From: Picochlorum sp. 'celeri'
Lineage: Eukaryota > Chlorophyta > Trebouxiophyceae
NCBI GenBank assembly: GCA_010909725.1
Contig: JAACMV010000001.1
Location: forward strand, 717,533 to 781,532
Direction of reading: 5' to 3'
Length of the DNA: 64,000 nt
The notes below the pieces were generated by a model, which was not told the origin of the DNA, did not search any database, and worked only from the letters and a program-made list of their open reading frames with translations. The translations under genes and the position numbers were made by a program. Shown here piece after piece: positions 20,977 to 30,404 of this stretch. Position 1 is the first letter of the stretch; every line of letters starts with the position of its first letter.

Positions 20977-22629
20977 ATGGAATTAATGGGGTATCAGAAG
21001 AAAAACGGGTTTGTACGGCAGACTGGTCGCGTTGCTTCTAGTTCTTCTGCCTCGTCCACGGTGGCAACCACTGGTGGGACGTTGGAGGAATTGTGTTGGA
21101 AAAATGTGCTGGTGGATTCACTCCCTGAAGACCCGAATAGGGAGAATAGGGTGAGGCAGGTGGAAGGGGCCCTGTATACGAGGGTTCAGCCTACTGGGAC
21201 TGGGACAGAGCCTTCTCTGATAATGGCGAGCGAGAGTGTTGCCGAGTTGATCGGGTTGCATCCTGATGAGTTTGCGAGGCCAGAGTTTGCCATGGTGTTC
21301 TCTGGAAATGCTACGGTTCCAGGTTCGGATCCATATGCGAACTGTTATGGTGGCCACCAGTTTGGACACTGGGCTGGTCAGTTGGGTGATGGTCGGGCAA
21401 TATCCTTGGGTGAGGTTGCCGAGTATGGCAAGGATGAGGCGAGGCGATGGGAATTACAGTTGAAAGGTGCTGGGAAGACTCCGTATTCGAGGATGGCTGA
21501 TGGGAGGGCTGTGTTGCGATCAAGTTTGAGAGAATATGTTGCCAGTGAAGCCATGGCTGCATTACAGGTTCCTACGACACGAGCACTGAGTTTTGTGGCG
21601 ACAGGTGACGCGGTGCTGAGAGATATGTTTTATAATGGGAATGCTCGGATGGAGCCTGGGGCTGTTGTGTGTCGGGTGGCGAGAAGTTTTATCAGATTTG
21701 GATCATTCCAGTTACCTGCAAGTAGAGGTGATAATGACATGGTGAAAACGCTGGCTGATTTTGTGATGAAAGAGTATTATCCTGAAGCTTCATCGTACAA
21801 GGAGTTTTTCAAGACAGTTGCCGAAAGGACCGGTCGGCTTGTGGCGGAATGGCATCGGGTTGGGTTTGTTCATGGGGTGTTGAACACTGATAACATGTCT
21901 ATTCTGGGTGATACCATCGATTATGGACCCTATGGATGGATGGAGCGATTTGATCCAAACTTTACACCAAATACAACGGATTTGCCAGGAAGACGGTATT
22001 GTTTCCAAGCGCAACCAGAGATTGGACAGTGGAATCTTCTTCAGTTGGCACGAGCGTTGGTTGCTGCCGGATTATTTGATGAGGATGCGGCGGCAGAGGG
22101 TATTGCAGCGTTTGGAACATCTTTTGTTTCCCACTATAATGGTACTATGGCGAGGAAGTTGGGTTTGAAAGAATATGATGCCGAGTTGACGTCGAGCCTG
22201 TGGCAGCTCATGTATGACTCGCAGGCAGATTATACAAATACGTTTAGGGCGCTTGGTAGCATGGATTTGGACGAGGTGTTGCGCGACAAGTGTTTACCAA
22301 AGCAATTGAAAGAGTGTCTGGGTGCTTGTGGAAAGGACGAAGAATGGCTTGCGTGGTTGCATGGATATAACAGAGTGATACAGGGGCAAGGTGTTCGAGC
22401 GGAAGAGCGACAACAAATGCAGACCATGGCAAATCCTGCCATTATTCCACGGAACCATGTCATGGTAGAGATCATATCTCAGGTTGAGGAAGGTGACTAT
22501 AATGCGTTGCACGAGTATATGGCATGTCTGAGGAATCCATATTCAGATGAGAATATCCGAGATGAATGGAAAGAGCCAGCTCCACCAGAGCCGCGTTTGG
22601 GAGTCGAGTTGCTCAGTTGTTCCTCGTAA
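20977..22629 (+). CDS. SELO: SelO/YdiU-family protein adenylyltransferase (pseudokinase)
   Basis: SelO proteins transfer AMP from ATP to Ser/Thr/Tyr of target proteins, often in mitochondria under redox stress. The conserved GGHQFGHWAGQLGDGRA, QLKGAGKTPYSR-type loop and metal-binding NTDNMSILGDTIDYGP are all present. The length is 550 residues. The upstream frame lacks an ATG; I start at the first ATG, 20977, although another at 20986 is possible, and a 5'-UTR intron ending at 20933 cannot be excluded. The protein ends CSS, with Cys (codon at 22618-22620) at the place where animal SelO has selenocysteine. The 3' end converges on IRE1. Confidence 0.92.
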   Translation: MELMGYQKKNGFVRQTGRVASSSSASSTVATTGGTLEELCWKNVLVDSLPEDPNRENRVRQVEGALYTRVQPTGTGTEPSLIMASESVAELIGLHPDEFARPEFAMVFSGNATVPGSDPYANCYGGHQFGHWAGQLGDGRAISLGEVAEYGKDEARRWELQLKGAGKTPYSRMADGRAVLRSSLREYVASEAMAALQVPTTRALSFVATGDAVLRDMFYNGNARMEPGAVVCRVARSFIRFGSFQLPASRGDNDMVKTLADFVMKEYYPEASSYKEFFKTVAERTGRLVAEWHRVGFVHGVLNTDNMSILGDTIDYGPYGWMERFDPNFTPNTTDLPGRRYCFQAQPEIGQWNLLQLARALVAAGLFDEDAAAEGIAAFGTSFVSHYNGTMARKLGLKEYDAELTSSLWQLMYDSQADYTNTFRALGSMDLDEVLRDKCLPKQLKECLGACGKDEEWLAWLHGYNRVIQGQGVRAEERQQMQTMANPAIIPRNHVMVEIISQVEEGDYNALHEYMACLRNPYSDENIRDEWKEPAPPEPRLGVELLSCSS

Positions 22630-22638
22630 TGTCACACA

Positions 22639-22643
22639 TTACA
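22639..22643 (-). terminator. TGTAA polyadenylation signal for IRE1 (minus strand)
   Basis: TTACA on the plus strand, 40 bp past the IRE1 stop. Confidence 0.45.
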
Positions 22644-22682
22644 CGTCATCGCAAGGAAAAAAACAGAATAAATATGTATGTA

Positions 22683-25600
22683 TCATGTTGTCGACAAGGA
22701 ATGGTCATATTTGCATGCCGCCCCATACTTGCATGTCATTGTTCTCTCAAAGTGGTTGCATTTTGGTTCCCCTGGTCGTATAGGCAGACCAAATTCATTG
22801 AGAGGAACTTGATGCTCTGGAGGATGGTCAAACCTACAATCTGCACCAAATTTGCACGTTCCGGTTTTGATATAAAAGTCACAAGGAGTCATCCATGGTC
22901 TCCGTGGCAGCAAGGGACTTGGTTGGTACTGAGGCTTTTCAGGCGTTCGTGCAGTATGGTTTGGCGTGCCATTATTCACCATTTGCTGAGCATGATCCTG
23001 AAGGAGAGTTCGCATTTCCTTTTTCTTGGCTTCAATCCTCGCACGAGCCTCCTCCAAGGCAGCCTCCCTGACTTTTGGGTCCCTCATTTGGGGTGGTGCA
23101 CATGTGTCCAGGAGTCCCTTGGCTTTGGCACTATCAAAGTACTTTTCAAAGATGGCATCGCCAGAGTACCATTTCAAAGCGAACGAAAAGCACGTCGTCA
23201 CAAGTTTGGGGAATCGCCTTTCAAAGTAGCTTAAAAATCCATCAGGAATGTCCCCTAGAACTTTCTGCAGGTCCTTTGGAAGCTCCCTATAGTGACTATA
23301 CTTATTTCGTATAACCCTCAACAAGTCCCTGAGGGACTGAGAATCATATTTTCTATATTTAACTGCATCAATCAATATATTATAATACTATTAACAGAAG
23401 ATGATGTCAATGCAAAGCAGATGAACAAACGTACCCAAATTGTCAACTAAGAGCTGGTCCAACGCATCCAGCCATCCAGATGGATGACCAATGGCCCATG
23501 GAGACAAAGACTCCAGCGCAATAAATGCAGATTCATCCTCTGCGCGATTTTCAACCTCGACACGATCTGAAAAATCGCTCAAAAAACTCAAGCGGTCGTG
23601 AGAGGTCCACCACATGGGATGCTGTAAAATTTCCTCACTAGTGGGCCTATTGGCAGCATCCATTGACAGCATGGCAGAGATGAGATTTTCTGCACATGGA
23701 ATTCCCTGGATAGCCGAAAGGTCCTTCTCGTCCTTCAAAATCGCATTATCTCGATCATAACTCTCTCCATATGGGTGCTTCCCTCCAGTTAGGCAATAGT
23801 GTACTAACAAACCACTGGAAAACACATCAACTGAAGCAGTCAGTCGAGCTGTTCCACCCCTCCTCACAGTCAATTGTTCAGGTGCCTGCCAACCTGGGGA
23901 CCCACCAGCACCCAATGTTTCGAAACTCGCTTGATTATCAACAAGCTTTTTACTCAAGCCCATATCAGACAGCTTTGCTCGACCAGATGAATTCAACAGG
24001 ACGTTGTGAGGTTTGAGGTCTCTATGTACAATCCCACGAGAGTGAACAGCATTTACTCCTTCAACAATATCCCTTGCAACCTGGTATGCAAGAGGGGTAT
24101 TGACAATCGCACCATCTACATCAACCTTTCTGAATCGCATATTCTTCATCTTTGACGTCTCGAGTGCGTCCGCAAGCGACATATCACATCGCTCCAAAGC
24201 AAGGTAGATGAACTCTCCATCCTCTTCTAATGCAAAACATCGAACAACATTGGGATGTTCATCACTATCAATCAACGCTTCAATTTCCTGTTTCGCGAGA
24301 TCCACAAACTGCTTCAACATTCTCTTCACCGCCACTTTTCTCCCGTCGAGTATCCCTTCATACACAGCAGTGCCACCAGACCCATATCCTAAAACCTCCT
24401 TGCTCACCTCCAACCGTCCCACCTTTGTATTACCATTTGGTAATTCCACAGCCTTCTGCTGCGATATAGATGAGGTTGGTTCTTCAACCACTCGTCTCTT
24501 TTTAAACAGAAACACAGTCACCAACAACGTCGTGACTGTTGAGCCAACCACCACAGCACGACGCATGCGAGAGGGCACCACCACATCAGAATCATCCTCA
24601 CAATCCTCCACATCATCCGCAGAGCACTTTGGAAGGAACAAAAGTTTCGTCTCTGACGCATTTTCTACTAATGGGTAAAAGCCAACCGGTATTCTACAGA
24701 CATCATGCTTATCCTTGCACACTCTCCCCACAGTCTTACCCGCTGGAACAAGAGCATGCTCCTCCTCCTCCTCCTCACCACCACCCACAATGGCACTATC
24801 CTCCGTCACCCGAGCTCTATCCGATTTCTTAAAATACGGCGCCCGAAGCCCGAACAATTTCCCCTCCATTTCACCGACCACCAATGTTTCCGACACTTCC
24901 AACAGGTGACCCTGTTCCACCAATGCCGTCATGGACGCCTTCCTGTCTACCACCATATTCAGCATCTTTTTCGTCGCATCCAACAAATCAATGGCCTTTC
25001 CAGAAGACGGATATGCCACCGTAGGGGGAATAGGAAACGACACCGACCACATCTCTGCGCCAGTCTCCCCATCAAACCTCTTGAGAGAATAATCAGGTGC
25101 CAACACCAGCTTCATATCATCCCGATCCACCTCTGCTCCATGCCCATGCAGTTCCACCATGGACATCTTATCCAACTGCGACCATGTGACGTTCCACTGC
25201 TCTCCAAATGACGGATGAATCGACCGAATAATGAAATCCTTTCTGGAAATAACAATCGTCTTCACCTCCACACCATCCTGGAAAAAGTCTTCATCCACCG
25301 GCGTCGTCCCATCATGCCCCCGAAGATACATGAAAACATCCGTATCATCTCCTTTAATCGTCTTGAGCACAATACCTCGCTGCACATCGATAATGAAGAC
25401 AATCGTCTGCTGAGACCCAAGCATCATGGCCCCCTCTGGCGTTGGACTTGGAGACGCATCCACCAAATCCTTCACAGTCACCGGTAACTTTTGAACATGC
25501 GGAGATCCTTCTTCATCCAAAGAATACGTATACAAGCTTCCATCAGTACTCGGAAATATACCCTCATACTCCCCAGAATGCACATCATCGCCACCACGGC

Positions 25601-25982
25601 GCTCCGCATCAGTTGATGACGCCACCAATGGAGACCCAGTATCAATACTCCACACTCGTCTCCCAGTATCTTCATCCAACGCCACAATTTGACCATCAGC
25701 AAGACTCACAAGCAGATGATGCTCCACCTGTGGAACCTGATGCTTCCCCAACGCCTCCATAAGCACATCACTCTGTAACGCAGCCCTCGGATCCACATCA
25801 ATCTCCTGCTCATCTCCCAGCACATCCATCAACTCGTCAATGTTCCTGATGGGCATCGTATGCTCATCATCCACAGAAGACCTCACGAAGACATGACGAC
25901 CGTTCAACAAGAACAGCAACAACCACCACACAAGAAACGTGTGAGAAGAGAAATAACTGAAACTTCTTCCTCTTGCCCCCAT
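22683..25982 (-). CDS. IRE1: IRE1 ER-stress sensor kinase/RNase with C-terminal tandem CCCH zinc fingers
   Basis: IRE1 senses unfolded protein in the ER and cuts specific mRNAs with its KEN domain. Exon 1 is 25982-23435, the intron 23363-23434 (GTACGT...ATGCAG), exon 2 23362-22683; 1,075 residues. In order: signal peptide (about 1-35), luminal PQQ-like beta-repeat domain, transmembrane segment (about 475-495), kinase (LGYGSGGTAVYEG, VAVKRM, HRDLKPHNVLL, SDMGLSKK), and KEN RNase (KYRKYDSQSLRDLLRVIRNK, HYRELP). The same exon continues into two C-x8-C-x5-C-x3-H zinc fingers (about 22883-22824 and 22760-22701), linked by GLPIRPGEPKC, as in plant ZFN/HUA1 RNA-binding proteins. A minus-strand TGTAA lies about 40 bp beyond the stop. 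Divergent from RAD18. Confidence 0.93.
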
Positions 25983-26382
25983 CTCGCTCGCTCTTCAATC
26001 AGAGAAAGAATGCAATATATGTAAACAAATATCGACGGATCTATCCCTGAATCAACAGCATCCTGAGCTCCACAAAGGCTCCTCAACGACTCTCGTTGTC
26101 ATCACAGACATTCACACCAACAATGCAATTCTCCACTCTTCACAGTGCAATTAAATCATCGACATCAGCAACGATGAAATATGAACACAAAACATCTGCT
26201 TTTTTCTCACAGAGCCACCCAGTCACATGGTTGACCATGACGACACCTGTATTATTATTTTAATCTACCTATATATGGAATCCGTTCAGCATTCCCATGG
26301 AAATTCTGTTTACAAAGAAGGAACTACTGGATAAAAATACATAGATGAACTTGATCGAGTGAAAAGCAGCGCATCATGGCAT
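25983..26382. other. Divergent promoter region between IRE1 and RAD18
   Basis: About 400 bp with no gene. It should carry the promoters of both genes. I looked for an ACGT-core ER-stress element and saw no convincing copy. Confidence 0.4.
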
Positions 26383-27696
26383 ATGACGATGGTTGATACA
26401 CTCCAGTCCACGGACAAGGGCCATGGAGGAGGAGAAGAAGATCTCTTCCACGGGCATTTACAGAGACTTGACGATTCTCTGAGATGCGGTATCTGTCATG
26501 AGACTCTAGATATACCATTATTACTCAAGACATGTGGGCATTCATGTACGTTGACTCTGCAGAAACACCTCTGTATCTGTATATAAAGAAGAAGAAAAGA
26601 CTGATACTCTCTTACTTGTGCAGTCTGTGCGGCATGCATTCGGGAGAATATAGGATTCCAGGAGAAGCGTGGGAATGCCCAATGTCCAACATGTAGGGTG
26701 ACGTGTGATGCTCGGGATTTGGTACCGAATTTGGTGCTGCGAGGGGTTGTGGAAAAGTATCATGCTCTGGTGGAGTGTGTCGGTCAAGGGGATGTAGATG
26801 ATGCAGGCAGGGACGTAGATGTAGATGTTATAGATGTAGCGCCGCGTGCGCGGCGACGGAACCCGCCGCGAGCATCTGTCATTCAGAATAGGACGTATGT
26901 TGCTACTACAGTTGAGCACTTGGAGGATGATGATGATGATGATGACCAGGCTATTGATTTGGTAGATGAAGACGATGATTTTATTCCATCTCAGATGCAC
27001 AGGCAAGAAAAACGGGAGGAAAAGAAGCGAAAAACAGCAGTGCAATCGAATACCGAACAACACCAAGGAACAAAGAGCTCCTTTGTGCAATGCCCTATTT
27101 GCAATGAACACGTCTTCAACCTGGTGCTCAATTCACACATCGACTCGTGCCTCGCGCAACCGCCAGAGAAGGCATCGAATGTAGAGAATCAGTCGAGTGG
27201 ATCGACATGGAAACCATTGCAAGTCCCACCAAAGCTCATGGGAAGCCTGGCATCTGAAAAATCCATTCGGCAGGCACTCCGTAAATACAGCCTTCCTGCC
27301 ACAGAGGGGCGAAAAGCCGATCTGATTGACCGATACAACCGATTCAGAATGGAAGTCACCCTTGCGAATGATAAACAAGAGCAGACGACGTATGAAAAGA
27401 TCGCATGGAGGGTGTCAAAGAAGGAAAAGAGAAGGGCAGCTGCCTCCCTGTTGCGCATGGACATGCAAGCCACCACCGCATCCAAGGCAGTCATCGACAT
27501 GACGGATCATACCGATATTGATGCATACTCGCATCCACGAGAGGTACAAATCCATGGATCTTCGTTTGAAGAACTCATTCGGGTGACAAAGCTGAGGGAT
27601 GCTGTTCGTAAGAAGATGCGAGCAAAGCAAGCAACACACGTCCCCATCGATGAGGACGAAGAAGCAGCCGTAAACGGCCATGGCAGTTCATGTTGA
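26383..27696 (+). CDS. RAD18: RAD18-type E3 ubiquitin ligase (RING, UBZ4, SAP)
   Basis: RAD18 with RAD6 monoubiquitinates PCNA to start translesion DNA synthesis. Exons are 26383-26545 and 26624-27696 (intron GTACGT...GTGCAG), for 411 residues. The RING is split by the intron: CGICHETLDIPLLLKTCGHS joins FCAACI and CPTC. A UBZ4 zinc finger (CPICNEHVFNLVLNSHIDSC, about residues 210-230) is followed by a SAP DNA-binding motif (SIRQALRKYSLPATEGRKAD). RING-UBZ4-SAP in that order is diagnostic. An Asp-rich low-complexity stretch sits between RING and UBZ4. The start is the first in-frame ATG (26383); a second Met follows two codons later. Confidence 0.92.
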
Positions 27697-27847
27697 TGGA
27701 TGGATGGGAATTGTTGTTTCATTTTTTATTTAATATTCACTTCTGTTAGTATTATTACTAATTCAGTCAAAAGGTGATTTCGCCTGATGAAAAAGAAGCC
27801 AGCTGGCTGGCTCTCTGAGTCGTGAGTAAAGACTACTTCAACCTGCC

Positions 27848-27868
27848 TTCTTCTTCTTCTTCTTCTTC
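27848..27868. repeat. (TTC)7 microsatellite
   Basis: Seven perfect TTC units between RAD18 and the RDD-like gene. Confidence 0.9.
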
Positions 27869-27939
27869 ATCTTGACAAGGGCCGTCAAGATGAATCCATT
27901 GCTATAGACAGATAGACTATTACGATTAATAAATGATGG

Positions 27940-28851
27940 ATGATGATGTATCCATGGTTGCTTGGATCATGTATAGGGGGACTATTGCTTCTCACACTGC
28001 TCTATACCGCCTTGAGGAGGTTCAAACTCAATGCATCAAAAGAAGTCTCAGCAGACAGGAGAACCCAAGACACACGGACTACCAGTACATATGATCGATT
28101 TAAAGGTGGTGAGAATGATGATCGGGTGATTCATACTAAGACACCCTCTCGTGCCTATGGCCTGGGTCCAGAAGAGCTGGCAGGGAGCGTGTTGTTCCAA
28201 GACCAGGATGATGTGGATGATGACACGACTATGAGAGCGTTGCGGGACTTGCAGGAATCGGATGAATTTAGACAGTGGTGTGCTTCCAAGAAGATGACAC
28301 GGAGTGATCTTCAGGATGTCTTTAGTCGAGAGCATGTGTATAGAAAGCTCAGGGAGATTCATCCAGAGAGTTTTTTTTCCCTCTGCAGTCCATCTTCTCT
28401 TGAATGCGTTGATGTGGTGGATCCCAGCGTGCTCGTCCTGCTTGGAGAGTATCTGCTGTCTCGATGCATTGATATAGGCGTGTGTGGGATTGCATGTATG
28501 TATCTGTATGCGTACAAGGAGACGCTCACGCAGGTTCAGATGTGGGTGTGTGCTGCGTTTGTGTATGCCATGGTGGTTCGACACTGGTGCTCGTCACGGA
28601 CGAGCGGATCATCAGCATTTTCTACCTGGTATGAAACATCTCACTTGTCAGAAAAATATTATACGTCCAGTGGTTTTGGTCGCTCAATTCTTGCAAATGT
28701 GTTGGAGAATGTGTTTGTTTTGGGGTCTGGTGGGCTAGGACTGTGTGTGTCCTTGTACACAAGATGTATTGGTGTGGGTCGGCAGAGTATTGGTGAACGG
28801 CTTGCTGGTGTTCGATTGATTGTTGAACAGACCCGTCGATTGGATAGATAG
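27940..28851 (+). CDS. RDD-like integral membrane protein, function unknown
   Basis: A 303-residue protein that begins with a hydrophobic segment right after the start (LLGSCIGGLLLLTLLYTAL), has a polar acidic middle, then three further membrane segments in the C-terminal half. The end resembles a bacterial RDD domain: an Arg and Asp in the first segment (SRCIDIGVCGI) and GRQSIGERLAGVRLI, close to the RDD consensus G-x-S/T-I-G-K-R-L-x-G-L. RDD proteins in bacteria include ion antiporters and small transporters, but no function can be assigned here. Three ATGs are adjacent at the start; I took the first. A TGTAA pentamer lies 139 bp past the stop. Confidence 0.6.
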   Translation: MMMYPWLLGSCIGGLLLLTLLYTALRRFKLNASKEVSADRRTQDTRTTSTYDRFKGGENDDRVIHTKTPSRAYGLGPEELAGSVLFQDQDDVDDDTTMRALRDLQESDEFRQWCASKKMTRSDLQDVFSREHVYRKLREIHPESFFSLCSPSSLECVDVVDPSVLVLLGEYLLSRCIDIGVCGIACMYLYAYKETLTQVQMWVCAAFVYAMVVRHWCSSRTSGSSAFSTWYETSHLSEKYYTSSGFGRSILANVLENVFVLGSGGLGLCVSLYTRCIGVGRQSIGERLAGVRLIVEQTRRLDR

Positions 28852-28990
28852 ATGGTCGTGATGTGCCAATCGATTCGTATATATCTAGACTGTTGGCGTA
28901 ATTCGCCATGCATGAAGATGGATGTTCATGCGTTTTTTCTTCCCCTATCGTAAACCCCTTGGATTGTCATACTTGAAATAATAGTATACA

Positions 28991-28995
28991 TGTAA
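28991..28995 (+). terminator. TGTAA polyadenylation signal for the RDD-like gene
   Basis: Pentamer 139 bp past the stop, more distant than for other genes. Confidence 0.35.
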
Positions 28996-29124
28996 TCTGT
29001 GAAACGTGGTGGCCGAAATTGAAGAAGAAGAAGCAAATAAAGAAGGAGGACTAGTTTCTCTGACTCGATTGCATTCCGATCGATCGGAGCAGATCATGTA
29101 TATAGGACTCTAGGCTAAGAGAAT

Positions 29125-30309
29125 ATGGATATTCCAACGCATTATAATTATACTGTGTCGGTGGATGAAGAGGCTCGTGTGGCACATGCGCTGGACGAGC
29201 GAGGTGCTGTTCTTGTGTCGTTGGACTACTCCGACGAAGCAGAGCTGTGTAGTGACGAGTTTCAGCGTTGTTTGTCTGATGCGGTCGCCCTGATGCATCT
29301 TGATCTTGGTGTGAAGGAAGAGCAGTGTGGTGGAGGGGATGATGTGATGATGGAGGTTTGGAGGGAAGAAATGGCAGGTGGGACAGGTGTGCCATCTGGG
29401 AATAAGATGGATGATACGAGTACAGTGCATGTTGGACGTGTGTTTGATGATGAAGCATGGAGGATGGAAGAGAGTGATAGAGATTTTGCATTAGCACTGT
29501 GGGAGCAAGAGCGAGAGGAGCAGATGGCAGCAGAGGAGAAGAAGAAGGAGAAGAAGGAGTCTGTGTGGGGGACAAGGATGATGCATGAGGACAGTTCTCT
29601 GGGTATGTTTGCGTCATCTGGTCCTCCTTTGGGATATAAAGAAGAGGAGTTTCCGCATCTGGATGTACATGCGAGGAGTCGCCCGGTGATGGAGACGGTC
29701 GAGCCCACGGGTACTCTTTTAAAATCCACGACTCGACAGGAGCACAAGGCCCATCTGTATATGGATGATGAAATTCCCAGTGCCATGGAGGATTGGAAGG
29801 CAGTTCGTTCTGCTACTACTACTGCTACTGAGGATGAAGTTGTAGAGAGAGAGGAATGCAATCGTCATCGTCTCGGGAAGGATGATAGAGAATATATACT
29901 GTCTTCAGTGGCTGCAAGGGAGACTGCAGGGCATGGTGTGTCTCCAGAGAGCCTTAAAACGATGATGGCTGCGTCATCTAGATCTACGTCTGGGAAACAA
30001 GAAGATACGCCAAATGATTCAAATTACATAGATAGAGAAAGGTATTCTAGGAAGAGTATTCGAAAATTAGTGCTTGATATGATTCAGGCAGGGTGGAATC
30101 CTATGCCAGGACGAGGTGGTGGACACTACATGTATGAGAGAAAAGTTTCTGTGCCGGGTGGATCGCCCATCACGCAGATTTTAGTGATTCCCTCGACACC
30201 ATCGAGTCAGAAAAGTATCGATCGGGTGTACGCAAAACTGATGAAATGTGATAGGGAAGTTTCTGAGAAACGTATGATGATGGCAAAGAATGCATCAACT
30301 CAAAAGTGA
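29125..30309 (+). CDS. Protein of unknown function with HicA-like C-terminal domain
   Basis: A 394-residue intronless protein. Residues 1-300 are acidic, rich in Glu/Asp/Met, with a short lysine-rich coil near 135-150, and look mostly disordered. The last about 85 residues form a compact domain: a helix (IRKLVLDMIQAGW), a Gly-rich GRGGGHYMYER turn with a central His, a beta strand (ITQILVIPSTPS), and a final helix. This order, with G-H-x-x-Y/F after a GW turn, resembles the HicA/YcfA fold, a small double-stranded-RNA-binding-like fold. In bacteria HicA is an mRNA endonuclease; here the domain may simply bind RNA. The assignment is pattern-based and needs a profile search. Its 3' end converges on the next gene. 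Confidence 0.6.
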   Translation: MDIPTHYNYTVSVDEEARVAHALDERGAVLVSLDYSDEAELCSDEFQRCLSDAVALMHLDLGVKEEQCGGGDDVMMEVWREEMAGGTGVPSGNKMDDTSTVHVGRVFDDEAWRMEESDRDFALALWEQEREEQMAAEEKKKEKKESVWGTRMMHEDSSLGMFASSGPPLGYKEEEFPHLDVHARSRPVMETVEPTGTLLKSTTRQEHKAHLYMDDEIPSAMEDWKAVRSATTTATEDEVVEREECNRHRLGKDDREYILSSVAARETAGHGVSPESLKTMMAASSRSTSGKQEDTPNDSNYIDRERYSRKSIRKLVLDMIQAGWNPMPGRGGGHYMYERKVSVPGGSPITQILVIPSTPSSQKSIDRVYAKLMKCDREVSEKRMMMAKNASTQK

Positions 30310-30404
30310 ACTTCATTTTATCATTTAAAATATTATATACCAAAGAGCAAATAAGAAAGATTGAAATCGCTATCAATTAAAAAGCACAACAACACTATAC
30401 TCTA

